This document shows positions 7,684 to 20,400 of a DNA stretch of 27,842 nucleotides, piece after piece. Source of the stretch: Nemertoderma westbladi (Eukaryota; Xenacoelomorpha; Nemertodermatida; Nemertodermatidae); contig JAUCBJ010005617.1 in the NCBI GenBank assembly GCA_032718475.1, positions 1 through 27,842 of the forward strand, given 5' to 3'. Positions within the stretch are counted from its first letter, which is position 1. Each line of letters starts with the position of its first letter. The notes under the pieces were generated by a model, which did not search any database, was not told the DNA's origin, and saw only the letters and a program-made list of their open reading frames with translations. The translations under genes were made by a program, and so were the position numbers.

Positions 7684-10600
7684 GACGTTAGAACATCCTA
7701 ATTTCAAGCAGTCTCTGGTTGGACGGAGACGTTAGAACATCCTAATTTCAAGCAGTCTCTGATTGGACGGAGCCGTTAAAACATCCTAATTTCAAGCAGT
7801 CTCTGATTGGACGGAGACGTTAGAACATCCTAATTTCAAGCAGTCTCTGATTGGGCAGAGGCGTTAGAGCATCCTAATTTCATTCAAGCAGTCTCTGATT
7901 GGACGGAGACGTTAAAACATCATAATTTCAAGCAGTCTCTGATTGGACGGAGGCGTTAGAGCATCCTAATTTCAAGCAATCTCTGACTGGACGGAGGCGT
8001 TAGAGCATCCTAATTTCAAGCAGTCTCTGGTTGGACGGAGACGTTAGAACATCCTAATTTCAAGCAGTCTCTGATTGGACGGAGCCGTTAAAACATCCTA
8101 ATTTCAAGCAGTCTCTGATTGGACGGAGACGTTAGAACATCCTAATTTCAAGCAGTCTCTGATTGGACGGAGGCGTTAGAGCATCCTAATTTCAAGCAAT
8201 CTCTGACTGGACGGAGGCGTTAGAGCATCCTAATTTCAAGCAGTCTCTGATTGGACGGAGACGTTAGAACATCCTAATTTCAAGCAGTCTCTGATTGGAT
8301 GGAGGCGTTAGAACATCTTAATTTCAAGCAGTCTCTGATTGGACGGAGACGATAGAACATCCTAATTTCAAACAGTCTCTGATTGGACGTAGGCGTTAGA
8401 ACATCCTAATTTCAAGCAGTCTCTGCTTGGATGGAGGCGTTAGAACATCCTAATTTCAAGCAGTCTCTGATTGGACGGAGGCGTTAGAACATCCTAATTT
8501 AAAGCAGTCTCTGATTGGACGGAGACGTTAGAACATCCTAATTTCAAGCAGTATCTGATTGGACAGAGGCGTTAGAGCATCCTAATTTCGTTCAAGCAGT
8601 CTCTATGATTGGACGGAGACGTTAGAACATCCTAATTTTAAGCAGTCTCTGCTTGGATGGAGGCGTTAGAACATCTTAATTTCAAGCAGTCTCTGATTGG
8701 ACGGAGGCGTTAGAACATCCTAATTTAAAGCAGTCTCTGATTGGACGGAGACGTTAGAACATCCTAATTTCAAGCAGTCTCTGATTGGACAGAGGCGTTA
8801 GAGCATCCTAATTTCGTTCAAGCAGTCTCTATGATTGGACGGAGACGTTAGAACATCCTAATTTCAAGCAGTCTCTGATTGGATGGAGGCGTTAGAACAT
8901 CTTAATTTCAAGCAGTCTCTGATTGGACGGAGACGTTAGAACATCCTAATTTCAAGCAGTCTCTGATTGGATGGAGGCGTTAGAACATCCTAATTTCAGG
9001 CAGTCTCTAATTGGACGGAGGCGTTAGAACATCCTAATTTAAAGCAGTCTCTGATTGGACGGAGACGTTAGAACATCCTAATTTCAAGCAGTCTCTGATT
9101 GGACAGAGGCGTTAGAGCATCCTAATTTCGTTCAAGCAGTCTCTATGATTGGACGGAGACGTTAGAACATCCTAATTTCAAGCAGTCTCTGATTCTGATT
9201 GGACGTAGGCGTTAGAACATCCTAATTTCAAGCAGTCTCTGATTGGACGGAGGCGTTAGAACATCCTAATTTAAAGCAGTCTCTGATTGGACGGAGACGT
9301 TAGAACATCCTAATTTCAAGCAGTCTCTGCTTGGATGGAGGCGTTAGAACATCCTAATTTCAAGCAGTCTCTAATTGGACGGAGGCGTTAGAACATCCTA
9401 ATTTAAAGCAGTCTCTGATTGGACGGAGACGTTAGAACATCCTAATTTCAAGCAGTCTCTGATTGGACAGAGGCGTTAGAGCATCCTAATTTCGTTCAAG
9501 CAGTCTCTATGATTGGACGGAGACGTTAGAACATCCTAATTTCAAGCAGTCTCTGATTCTGATTGGACGTAGGCGTTAGAACATCCTAATTTCAAGCAGT
9601 CTCTGATTGGACGGAGGCGTTAGAACATCCTAATTTAAAGCAGTCTCTGATTGGATGGAGGCGTTAGAACATCTTAATTTCAAGCAGTCTCTGATTGGAC
9701 GGAGACGTTAGAACATCCTAATTTCAAGCAGTCTCTGATTGGATGGAGGCGTTAGAACATCTTAATTTCAAGCAGTCTCTGATTGGACGGAGACGTTAGA
9801 ACATCCTAATTTCAAGCAGTCTCTGATTGGACGTAGGCGTTAGAACATCCTAATTTCAAGCAGTCTCTGCTTGGATGGAGGCGTTAGAACATCCTAATTT
9901 CAAGCAGTCTCTGATTGGACGGAGGCGTTAGAACATCCTAATTTAAAGCAGTCTCTGATTGGACGGAGACGTTAGAACATCCTAATTTCAAGCAGTCTCT
10001 GATTGGACAGAGGCGTTAGAGCATCCTAATTTCGTTCAAGCAGTCTCTATGATTGGACGGAGACGTTAGAACATCCTAATTTTAAGCAGTCTCTGCTTGG
10101 ATGGAGGCGTTAGAACATCTTAATTTCAAGCAGTCTCTGATTGGACGGAGGCGTTAGAACATCCTAATTTAAAGCAGTCTCTGATTGGACGGAGACGTTA
10201 TAACATCCTAATTTCAAGCAGTCTCAGATTGGACAGAGGCGTTAGAGCATCCTAATTTCATTCAAGCAGTCTCTGATTGGACGGAGACGTTAAAACATCA
10301 TAATTTCAAGCAGTCTCTGATTGGACGGAGGCGTTAGAGCATCCTAATTTCAAGGAATCTCTGACTGGACGGAGGCGTTAGAGCATCCTAATTTCAAGCA
10401 GTCTCTGGTTGGACGGAGACGTTAGAACATCCTAATTTCAAGCAGTCTCTGATTGGACGGAGCCGTTAAAACATCCTAATTTCAAGCAGTCTCTGATTGG
10501 ACGGAGACGTTAGAACATCCTAATTTCAAGCAGTCTCTGATTGGACGGAGGCGTTAGAGCATCCTAATTTCAAGCAATCTCTGACTGGACGGAGGCGTTA

Positions 10601-13600
10601 GAGCATCCTAATTTCAAGCAGTCTCTGATTGGACGGAGACGTTAGAACATCCTAATTTCAAGCAGTCTCTGATTGGATGGAGGCGTTAGAACATCTTAAT
10701 TTCAAGCAGTCTCTGATTGGACGGAGACGTTAGAACATCCTAATTTCAAGCAGTCTCTGATTGGACGTAGGCGTTAGAACATCCTAATTTCAAGCAGTCT
10801 CTGCTTGGATGGAGGCGTTAGAACATCCTAATTTCAAGCAGTCTCTGATTGGACGGAGGCGTTAGAACATCCTAATTTAAAGCAGTCTCTGATTGGACGG
10901 AGACGTTAGAACATCCTAATTTCAAGCAGTCTCTGATTGGACAGAGGCGTTAGAGCATCCTAATTTCGTTCAAGCAGTCTCTATGATTGGACGGAGACGT
11001 TAGAACATCCTAATTTTAAGCAGTCTCTGCTTGGATGGAGGCGTTAGAACATCTTAATTTCAAGCAGTCTCTGATTGGACGGAGGCGTTAGAACATCCTA
11101 ATTTAAAGCAGTCTCTGATTGGACGGAGACGTTAGAACATCCTAATTTCAAGCAGTCTCTGATTGGACAGAGGCGTTAGAGCATCCTAATTTCGTTCAAG
11201 CAGTCTCTATGATTGGACGGAGACGTTAGAACATCCTAATTTCAAGCAGTCTCTGATTGGATAGAGGCGTTAGAACATCTTAATTTCAAGCAGTCTCTGA
11301 TTGGACGGAGACGTTAGAACATCCTAATTTCAAGCAGTCTCTGATTCTGATTGGACGTAGGCGTTAGAACATCCTAATTTCAAGCAGTCTCTGATTGGAC
11401 GGAGGCGTTAGAACATCCTAATTTCAAGCAGTCTCTGCTTGGATGGAGGCGTTAGAACATCCTAATTTCAAGCAGTCTCTAATTGGATGGAGGCGTTAGA
11501 ACATCCTAATTTAAAGCAGTCTCTGATTGGATGGAGACGTTAGAACATCCTAATTTCAAGCAGTCTCTGATTGGACAGAGGCGTTAGAGCATCCTAATTT
11601 CAAGCAGTCTCTGATTGGACAGAGGCGTTAGAGCATCCTAATTTCGTTCAAGCAGTCTCTATGATTGGACGGAGACGTTAGAACATCCTAATTTCAAGCA
11701 GTCTCTGATTCTGATTGGACGTAGGCGTTAGAACGTCCTAATTTCAAGCAGTCTCTGATTGGACGGAGACGTTAGAACATCCTAATTTCAAGCAGTCTCT
11801 GATTGGACAGAGGCGTTAGAGCATCCTAATTTCGTTCAAGCAGTCTCTATGATTGGACGGAGACGTTAGAACATCCTAATTTTAAGCAGTCTCTGCTTGG
11901 ATGGAGGCGTTAGAACATCCTAATTTCAAGCAGTCTCTAATTGGACGGAGGCGTTAGAACATCCTAATTTAAAGCAGTCTCTGATTGGACGGAGACGTTA
12001 GAACATCCTAATTTCAAGCAGTCTCTGATTGGACAGAGGCGTTAGAGCATCCTAATTTCGTTCAAGCAGTCTCTATGATTGGACGGAGACGTTAGAACAT
12101 CCTAATTTTAAGCAGTCTCTGCTTGGATGGAGGCGTTTGAACATCTTAATTTCAAGCAGTCTCTGATTGGACGGAGGCGTTAGAACATCCTAATTTAAAG
12201 CAGTCTCTGATTGGATGGAGGCGTTAGAACATCTTAATTTCAAGCAGTCTCTGATTGGACGGAGACGTTAGAACATCCTAATTTCAAGCAGTCTCTGATT
12301 CTGATTGGACGTAGGCGTTAGAACATCCTAATTTCAAGCAGTCTCTGATTGGACGGAGGCGTTAGAACATCCTAATTTAAAGCAGTCTCTGATTGGACGG
12401 AGACGTTAGAACATCCTAATTTCAAGCAGTCTCTGCTTGGATGGAGGCGTTAGAACATCCTAATTTCAAGCAGTCTCTAATTGGACGGAGGCGTTAGAAC
12501 ATCCTAATTTAAAGCAGTCTCTGATTGGACGGAGACGTTAGAACATCCTAATTTCAAGCAGTCTCTGATTGGACAGAGGCGTTAGAGCATCCTAATTCCG
12601 TTCAAGCAGTCTCTATGATTGGACGGAGACGTTAGAACATCCTAATTTTAAGCAGTCTCTGCTTGGATGGAGGCGTTAGAACATCTTAATTTCAAGCAGT
12701 CTCTGATTGGACGAAGGCGTTAGAACATCCTAATTTAAAGCAGTCTCTGATTGGACGGAGACGTTAGAACATCCTAATTTCAAGCAGTCTCTGATTGGAC
12801 AGAGGCGTTAGAGCATCCTAATTTCGTTCAAGCAGTCTCTATGATTGGATGGAGACGTTAGAACATCCTAATTTCAAGCAGTCTCTGATTGGATGGAGGC
12901 GTTAGAACATCTTAATTTATTTCAAGCAGTCTCTGATTGGACGGAGACGTTAGAACATCCTAATTTCAAGCAGTCTCTGATTCTGATTGGACGGAGGCGT
13001 TAGAGCATCCTAATTTCAAGCAATCTCTGACTGGACGGAGGCGTTAGAGCATCCTAATTTCAAGCAGTCTCTGGTTGGACGGAGACGTTAGAACATCCTA
13101 ATTTCAAGCAGTCTCTGATTGGACGGAGCCGTTAAAACATCCTAATTTCAAGCAGTCTCTGATTGGACGGAGACGTTAGAACATCCTAATTTCAAGCAGT
13201 CTCTGATTGGACGGAGGCGTTAGAGCATCCTAATTTCAAGCAATCTCTGACTGGACGGAGGCGTTAGAGCATCCTAATTTCAAGCAGTCTCTGATTGGAC
13301 GGAGACGTTAGAACATCCTAATTTCAAGCAGTCTCTGATTGGATGGAGGCGTTAGAACATCTTAATTTCAAGCAGTCTCTGATTGGACGGAGACGTTAGA
13401 ACATCCTAATTTCAAGCAGTCTCTGATTGGACGTAGGCGTTAGAACATCCTAATTTCAAGCAGTCTCTGCTTGGATGGAGGCGTTAGAACATCCTAATTT
13501 CAAGCAGTCTCTGATTGGACGGAGGCGTTAGAACATCCTAATTTAAAGCAGTCTCTGATTGGACGGAGACGTTAGAACATCCTAATTTCAAGCAGTCTCT

Positions 13601-16600
13601 GATTGGACAGAGGCGTTAGAGCATCCTAATTTCGTTCAAGCAGTCTCTATGATTGGACGGAGACGTTAGAACATCCTAATTTTAAGCAGTCTCTGCTTGG
13701 ATGGAGGCGTTAGAACATCTTAATTTCAAGCAGTCTCTGATTGGACGGAGGCGTTAGAACATCCTAATTTAAAGCAGTCTCTGATTGGACGGAGACGTTA
13801 GAACATCCTAATTTCAAGCAGTCTCTGATTGGACAGAGGCGTTAGAGCATCCTAATTTCGTTCAAGCAGTCTCTATGATTGGACGGAGACGTTAGAACAT
13901 CCTAATTTCAAGCAGTCTCTGATTGGATGGAGGCGTTAGAACATCTTAATTTCAAGCAGTCTCTGATTGGACGGAGACGTTAGAACATCCTAATTTCAAG
14001 CAGTCTCTGATTCTGATTGGACGTAGGCGTTAGAACATCCTAATTTCAAGCAGTCTCTGATTGGACGGAGGCGTTAGAACATCCTAATTTAAAGCAGTCT
14101 CTGATTGGACGGAGACGTTAGAACATCCTAATTTCAAGCAGTCTCTGCTTGGATGGAGGCGTTAGAACATCCTAATTTCAAGCAGTCTCTAATTGGACGG
14201 AGGCGTTAGAACATCCTAATTTAAAGCAGTCTCTGATTGGACGGAGACGTTAGAACATCCTAATTTCAAGCAGTCTCTGATTGGACAGAGGCGTTAGAGC
14301 ATCCTAATTTCGTTCAAGCAGTCTCTATGATTGGACGGAGACGTTAGAACATCCTAATTTTAAGCAGTCTCTGCTTGGATGGAGGCGTTAGAACATCTTA
14401 ATTTCAAGCAGTCTCTGATTTGACGGAGGCGTTAGAACATCCTAATTTAAAGCAGTCTCTGATTGGACGGAGACGTTAGAACATCCTAATTTCAAGCAGT
14501 CTCTGATTGGGCAGAGGCGTTAGAGCATCCTAATTTCATTCAAGCAGTCTCTGATTGGACGGAGGCGTTAGAGCATCCTAATTTCAAGCAATCTCTGACT
14601 GGACGGAGGCGTTAGAGCATCCTAATTTCAAGCAGTCTCTGATTGGACGGAGACGTTAGAACATCCTAATTTCAAGCAGTCTCTGATTGGATGGAGGCGT
14701 TAGAACATCTTAATTTCAAGCAGTCTCTGATTGGACGGAGACGTTAGAACATCCTAATTTCAAGCAGTCTCTGATTGGACGTAGGCGTTAGAACATCCTA
14801 ATTTCAAGCAGTCTCTGATTGGACGGAGGCGTTAGAACATCCTAATTTAAAGCAGTCTCTGATTGGACGGAGACGTTAGAACATCCTAATTTCAAGCAGT
14901 CTCTGATTGGGCGGAGGCGTTAGAACATCCTAATTTCAAGCAGTCTCTGATTGGACGGAGACGTTAGAACATCCTAATTTCAAGCAGTCTCTGATTCTGA
15001 TTGGACGTAGGCGTTAGAACATCCTAATTTCAAGCAGTCTCTGCTTGGATGGAGGCGTTAGAATATCCTAATTTCAAGCAGTCTCTGATTGGACGGAGGC
15101 GTTAGAACATCCTAATTTAAAGCAGTCTCTGATTGGACAGAGACGTTAGAACATCCTAATTTCAAGCAGTCTCTGATTGGACAGAGGCGTTAGAGCATCC
15201 TAATTTCAAGCAGTCTCTGATTGGATGGAGGCGTTAGAACATCTTAATTTCAAGCAGTCTCTGACTGGACGGAGGCGTTAGAGCATCCTAATTTCAAGCA
15301 GTCTCTGATTGGACGGAGACGTTAGAACATCCTAATTTCAAGCAGTCTCTGATTGGATGGAGGCGTTAGAACATCTTAATTTCAAGCAGTCTCTGATTGG
15401 ACGGAGACGTTAGAACATCCTAATTTCAAGCAGTCTCTGATTGGACGTAGGCGTTAGAACATCCTAATTTCAAGCAGTCTCTGCTTGGATGGAGGCGTTA
15501 GAACATCCTAATTTCAAGCAGTCTCTGATTGGACGGAGGCGTTAGAACATCCTAATTTAAAGCAGTCTCTGATTGGACGGAGACGTTAGAACATCCTAAT
15601 TTCAAGCAGTCTCTGATTGGACAGAGGCGTTAGAGCATCCTAATTTCGTTCAAGCAGTCTCTATGATTGGACGGAGACGTTAGAACATCCTAATTTTAAG
15701 CAGTCTCTGCTTGGATGGAGGCGTTAGAACATCTTAATTTCAAGCAGTCTCTGATTGGACGGAGGCGTTAGAACATCCTAATTTAAAGCAGTCTCTGATT
15801 GGACGGAGACGTTAGAACATCCTAATTTCAAGCAGTCTCTGATTGGACAGAGGCGTTAGAGCATCCTAATTTCGTTCAAGCAGTCTCTATGATTGGACGG
15901 AGACGTTAGAACATCCTAATTTCAAGCAGTCTCTGATTGGATGGAGGCGTTAGAACATCTTAATTTCAAGCAGTCTCTGATTGGACGGAGACGTTAGAAC
16001 ATCCTAATTTCAAGCAGTCTCTGATTCTGATTGGACGTAGGCATTAGAACATCCTAATTTCAAGCAGTCTCTGATTGGACGGAGGCGTTAGAACATCCTA
16101 ATTTAAAGCAGTCTCTGATTGGACGGAGACGTTAGAACATCCTAATTTCAAGCAGTCTCTGCTTGGATGGAGGCGTTAGAACATCCTAATTTCAAGCAGT
16201 CTCTAATTGGACGGAGGCGTTAGAACATCCTAATTTAAAGCAGTCTCTGATTGGACGGAGACGTTAGAACATCCTAATTTCAAGCAGTCTCTGATTGGAC
16301 AGAGGCGTTAGAGCATCCTAATTTCGTTCAAGCAGTCTCTATGATTGGACGGAGACGTTAGAACATCCTAATTTTAAGCAGTCTCTGCTTGGATGGAGGC
16401 GTTAGAACATCTTAATTTCAAGCAGTCTCTGATTTGACGGAGGCGTTAGAACATCCTAATTTAAAGCAGTCTCTGATTGGACGGAGACGTTAGAACATCC
16501 TAATTTCAAGCAGTCTCTGATTGGGCAGAGGCGTTAGAGCATCCTAATTTCATTCAAGCAGTCTCTGATTGGACGGAGGCGTTAGAGCATCCTAATTTCA

Positions 16601-18037
16601 AGCAGTCTCTGCTTGGATGGAGGCGTTAGAACATCCTAATTTCAAGCAGTCTCTAATTGGACGGAGGCGTTAGAACATCCTAATTTAAAGCAGTCTCTGA
16701 TTGGACGGAGACGTTAGAACATCCTAATTTCAAGCAGTCTCTGATTGGACAGAGGCGTTAGAGCATCCTAATTTCGTTCAAGCAGTCTCTATGATTGGAC
16801 GGAGACGTTAGAACATCCTAATTTTAAGCAGTCTCTGCTTGGATGGAGGCGTTAGAACATCTTAATTTCAAGCAGTCTCTGATTTGACGGAGGCGTTAGA
16901 ACATCCTAATTTAAAGCAGTCTCTGATTGGACGGAGACGTTAGAACATCCTAATTTCAAGCAGTCTCTGATTGGGCAGAGGCGTTAGAGCATCCTAATTT
17001 CATTCAAGCAGTCTCTGATTGGACGGAGGCGTTAGAGCATCCTAATTTCAAGCAATCTCTGACTGGACGGAGGCGTTAGAGCATCCTAATTTCAAGCAGT
17101 CTCTGATTGGACGGAGACGTTAGAACATCCTAATTTCAAGCAGTCTCTGATTGGATGGAGGCGTTAGAACATCTTAATTTCAAGCAGTCTCTGATTGGAC
17201 GGAGACGTTAGAACATCCTAATTTCAAGCCCTCTCTGATTGGACGTAGGCGTTAGAACATCCTAATTTCAAGCAGTCTCTGATTGGACGGAGGCGTTAGA
17301 ACATCCTAATTTAAAGCAGTCTCTGATTGGACGGAGACGTTAGAACATCCTAATTTCAAGCAGTCTCTGATTGGGCGGAGGCGTTAGAACATCCTAATTT
17401 CAAGCAGTCTCTGATTGGACGGAGACGTTAGAACATCCTAATTTCAAGCAGTCTCTGATTCTGATTGGACGTAGGCGTTAGAACATCCTAATTTCAAGCA
17501 GTCTCTGCTTGGATGGAGGCGTTAGAATATCCTAATTTCAAGCAGTCTCTGATTGGACGGAGGCGTTAGAACATCCTAATTTAAAGCAGTCTCTGATTGG
17601 ACAGAGACGTTAGAACATCCTAATTTCAAGCAGTCTCTGATTGGACAGAGGCGTTAGAGCATCCTAATTTCAAGCAGTCTCTGATTGGATGGAGGCGTTA
17701 GAACATCTTAATTTCAAGCAGTCTCTGATTCTGATTGGACGTAGGCGTTAGAACATCCTAATTTCAAGCAGTCTCTGCTTGGATGGAGGCGTTAGAATAT
17801 CCTAATTTCACGCAGTCTCTGATTGGACGGAGGCGTTAGAACATCCTAATTTCAAGCAGTCTCTATGATTGGACGGAGACGTTAGAACATCATAATTTCA
17901 AGCAGTCTCTGATTGGACGGAGACGTTAGAACATCCTAATTTCAAGCAGTCTCTGATTGGATGGAGGCGTTAGAACATCTTAATTTCAAGCAGTCTCTGA
18001 TTGGATGGAGGCGTTAGAATATCCTAATTTAAAGCAA
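7684..18037 (+). repeat. 44-bp satellite array, about 235 units, ~10.4 kb
   Basis: Head-to-tail units have the consensus GACGTTAGAACATCCTAATT then TCAAGCAGTCTCTGATTGGA then CGGA, 44 bp. Length variants recur: +4 (ATTTCATTCAAGC), +6 in two forms (ATTTCGTTCAAGC with CTCTATGATTGG, and CTCTGATTCTGATTGG). Recurrent point variants are GAGCATCC, CATCTTAAT, AATTTAAAGC, GGATGGAGG, GGACAGAGG, GCTTGG and AGCCGTTAAAAC. They occur in the same order in several places, so the array grew by duplication of multi-unit blocks. All frames contain frequent stops, so it is not coding. There are no unique spacers and no nearby cas genes. The flanks are a TA microsatellite on the left and a C13 run on the right. Confidence 0.97.
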
Positions 18038-18049
18038 TTAAAGGAATAT

Positions 18050-18080
18050 CCCCCCCCCCCCCTCTCGCTACGCCTCTGAC
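18050..18080. other. C13 run followed by CTCTCGCTACGCCTCTG (possible transposon end)
   Basis: A 13-base C run closes the satellite. Read on the minus strand the stretch is CAGAGGCGTAGCGAGAGG then G-rich. CAG-initiated termini of this kind resemble ends of hAT-type elements, but no partner end was found on the left of the array. The assignment is tentative. Confidence 0.25.
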
Positions 18081-19007
18081 TACACTAACTGTAGAACTTT
18101 CTGAATTATTATTTGTTGTATTTATTAAAACACCACAACCAAAATTCAATCAATTTCCAATTTTTTCAGCCATATTAGATTATTCGTGTTGTTGAATCGA
18201 GTAAAATTAATTAAATTTAGATGCATTTAATTAATAATTATGCTTCTATGATGATGGAAATATGCATTATTTACCTGATAAATTATCTTCGTTTTCGAAG
18301 ACAATTATCAGCCATATAAAAAATTGATGATATTTTATATAGTAATGGACCAAACGGCTGGTAAGGAAATGGCCATATCCTGCGAATGCTCATCAGGTTT
18401 ACAAATCTGAAATTCGGGTTTCATATTTTAGTTCCCAGTTACAGTACGAATTTAAATTCCCAGATACGAATTATTCACAGTAATAAGTGTTTCTGGTAAG
18501 TGAATCTGAACCCTCAGTTACGTTCTTGTTACGTTTTTACATCATGTTCTAGAACATGGTTTATTTATTAAATAGAAAAAAATAGCCTTACGCCGTGAAA
18601 AAACATTCAACATTCGAAAGCCCATATCTCAGCTATTTCCTAAATTTAAATTTGTTACATATTTGGAATCCTTGCATGGTGAGCTTTCCATCAGAACCAA
18701 CAAATCAATATAAGGTTAAAGAACTGAGATGGGACTGGTGCTGCAATATCACCGCCGGTGACACTTTTTTCAAACGCTTGTAGCTAAAGAATATAAACCA
18801 AAAATACAAATTCTGGCTCAGTCACTGAGGATGAGGGAGGTGAAACTACTGTAACTCTGTTTCATATCATGCTATTCATTCAAATTTGTATAAAAGTTAG
18901 GGAGGGGGGGGGGGGGGGGGGTTCATGTTTTTGAATTACAACACTAAATTACAACATTAAATTTAAAAGCATTCAATAATTATTCAATTCATTTTCTTAA
19001 TCAAAAG
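18081..19007. other. AT-rich non-coding stretch with a hairpin and a poly-G run
   Basis: No gene is seen. The 62-codon frame at 18595-18783 begins with GTG, not ATG, and has no family features. A strong imperfect hairpin spans 18275-18311 (stem CTGATAAATTATCTTCG against CGAAGACAATTATCAG, TTTT loop). A G18 run lies at 18904-18921. Confidence 0.5.
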
Positions 19008-19075
19008 AGACCTTGGTGTAGTGGTTGCATTGAATTCACATCTCTTGGAGGTGGGTTCAGTGTTCAGTCTGAGAT
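19008..19075 (+). repeat. tRNA-like relic (Pol III A-box, weak B-box)
   Basis: TGGTGTAGTGG at 19014-19024 is a perfect A-box match, and GGTTCAGTGT at 19054-19063 is a partial B-box, 29 nt further on. The B-box lacks the final CC and no full cloverleaf or acceptor stem can be drawn, so this is more likely the head of an old tRNA-derived SINE than a working tRNA gene. Confidence 0.35.
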
Positions 19076-19267
19076 TTGACAGTGTGCTGCAGTATATGTA
19101 TTCCAACGAAAAAATACGGCACGGGTCAGTAGGTACGGAACTGCGCTGCTGCGATATGTTGTAAGTACCGGTAGGTACATGTGCTGATGTGCGACGTGCC
19201 GATTGTACAGGCTGACCGGGGTGCATGATAGCAAGAAAATATCTGAATATTAAAATGTTAAATTTAA

Positions 19268-19593
19268 AAATTTATTTAATTAATATCACCTGGAAGCAAT
19301 ACTCGAGCTGATATTTACTTATTTGTACTTTCCTCCTGTTTCACTCTAGCATACTTGAGGCCGTTAGGTCCGCTGTTAGAGATAGAATATATGCAACTTA
19401 AGACTGCCCGTTCAATAGAAGTGGATTAGGTGGGATTGTGAGTGTCAGGGGCTAGTTTAGTGGCTGAGCTGGTCAGCGATACTGATGAGGACTGTTAGGC
19501 CGAAACGTACTGTACGTATACAGTAGCGCGGGTTCAATCCCCGGTGATGCGCTTTCTCATTTTTTCCACTTCTGAACAAAACCATAATATTAC
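19268..19593 (+). mobile_element. Single diverged copy of the hammerhead/tRNA-like element (retrozyme or SINE)
   Basis: This aligns along nearly its whole length, from TTAATATCACCTGG to TTACACCT, with the complement of the 340-bp unit at 27111-27842; long shared blocks include AGACTGCCCGTTCAATAGAA and ACTTGAGGCCGTTAGGTCCG. It carries an A-box (TGGCTGAGCTGG, 19461-19472), B-box (GGTTCAATCC, 19531-19540) and a T6 run (19560-19565). The tRNA-like part lies toward the 3' end, so a Pol III transcript would cover only about 19440-19565. A 4-5 nt insertion before the A-box and changes in the ribozyme show that it is old. No clean target duplication was found in the AT-rich flanks. Confidence 0.8.
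19476..19530 (+). ncRNA. Degenerate hammerhead ribozyme
   Basis: The core boxes CTGATGA (19482-19488) and GAAA (19502-19505) are kept, with stem II GGAC-TGTTA-GGCC carrying one mismatch. Stem I is damaged (AGCGATA against GTAGCGCG), and the segment after GAAA has gained a TACTGTA-CGTA-TACAGTA hairpin. Compared with the intact 27-kb copies this one is probably inactive. Confidence 0.65.
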
Positions 19594-19599
19594 ACCTAT

Positions 19600-20400
19600 A
19601 TTTTTAAAAACTTTCAGTTTCGGATATAGTACACGTATTAATACTGATAAAATATATGCTTTGTTTGTCCCCAGGATTTCCCTGAAAGGCATAGTCAGAT
19701 AGTCTTTTACAGGGGTCTGACATTCTGACAGTGACATACAGTAAGGCAGTATGGACATCGCCTTTACCTCTAGCTCTACCACACACTCAGACTCTGGATA
19801 CATGGATTACCGCGCCTTTAAAGACATACACAGCATCACACAGTAATTAATGGATTTATTTCATAAAACAATATGAATGGCACTGGACATAATATGGATC
19901 AATTTTCTTTGCATCATATGATATTATTATATAATCGACAGTTCTAAAGAACTGATAACATTGTACTAATTTACTGCTAAATATGGTCCCCAGATAAAAT
20001 TATACGGATTATTAGTAGGCATAACTATATAATTATCATGTTACTCTACAGCATTTGCCGGATAAAGAAAAACATACAGTAACGACATAACTATAGAGGC
20101 ATAACTAAACAAAACTACGCTATTTGAAAAGTCTACAAATTTATCCTTCGTTTAGAAGGATAATTTATCCTACGAATTGTAGACTGAATTATCAGACAAT
20201 TTTGACGGCTAAAATGCTGATAATTTCGAAGAAAATTTATTTCGATCAAATTATAGCAGCATATTAGGAGCAATTTCGAAGGATGTGACTTTGCTGGGTA
20301 TTCGATTATAGAGGATGCATTGCATGTATATAATTAGCATTAGCACTATCGGTATAGGCCTACACAGCTATAAAATGTATACTGTTAGAATCTCCTATTA
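19600..20400. other. AT-rich non-coding stretch with nested palindromes
   Basis: No supported gene is seen; minus-strand frames at 19534-19803 overlap the element and have no family features. Palindromes are AGTCTACAA (20130-20138) with TTGTAGACT (20177-20185), enclosing TTATCCTTC (20141-20149) with GAAGGATAA (20155-20163), and AATTATCAG (20187-20195) with CTGATAATT (20217-20225). They look like a small foldback element. Confidence 0.5.

Noticed and set aside
7684-18037. CRISPR-like array of regular repeats
   Set aside because: The units are contiguous, with no unique spacers, in animal DNA without cas genes. It is a satellite.
18370-18400. CTGATGAG on the minus strand, a possible further hammerhead
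   Set aside because: No GAAA box follows at stem II distance and no stem I partner is present.
18595-18783. 62-codon plus-strand frame
   Set aside because: It starts with GTG, has no homologous features and lies in AT-rich intergenic DNA.
19441-19560. Functional tRNA gene at the A/B boxes
   Set aside because: The middle is a hammerhead, not an anticodon arm, and a proper acceptor stem cannot be formed.
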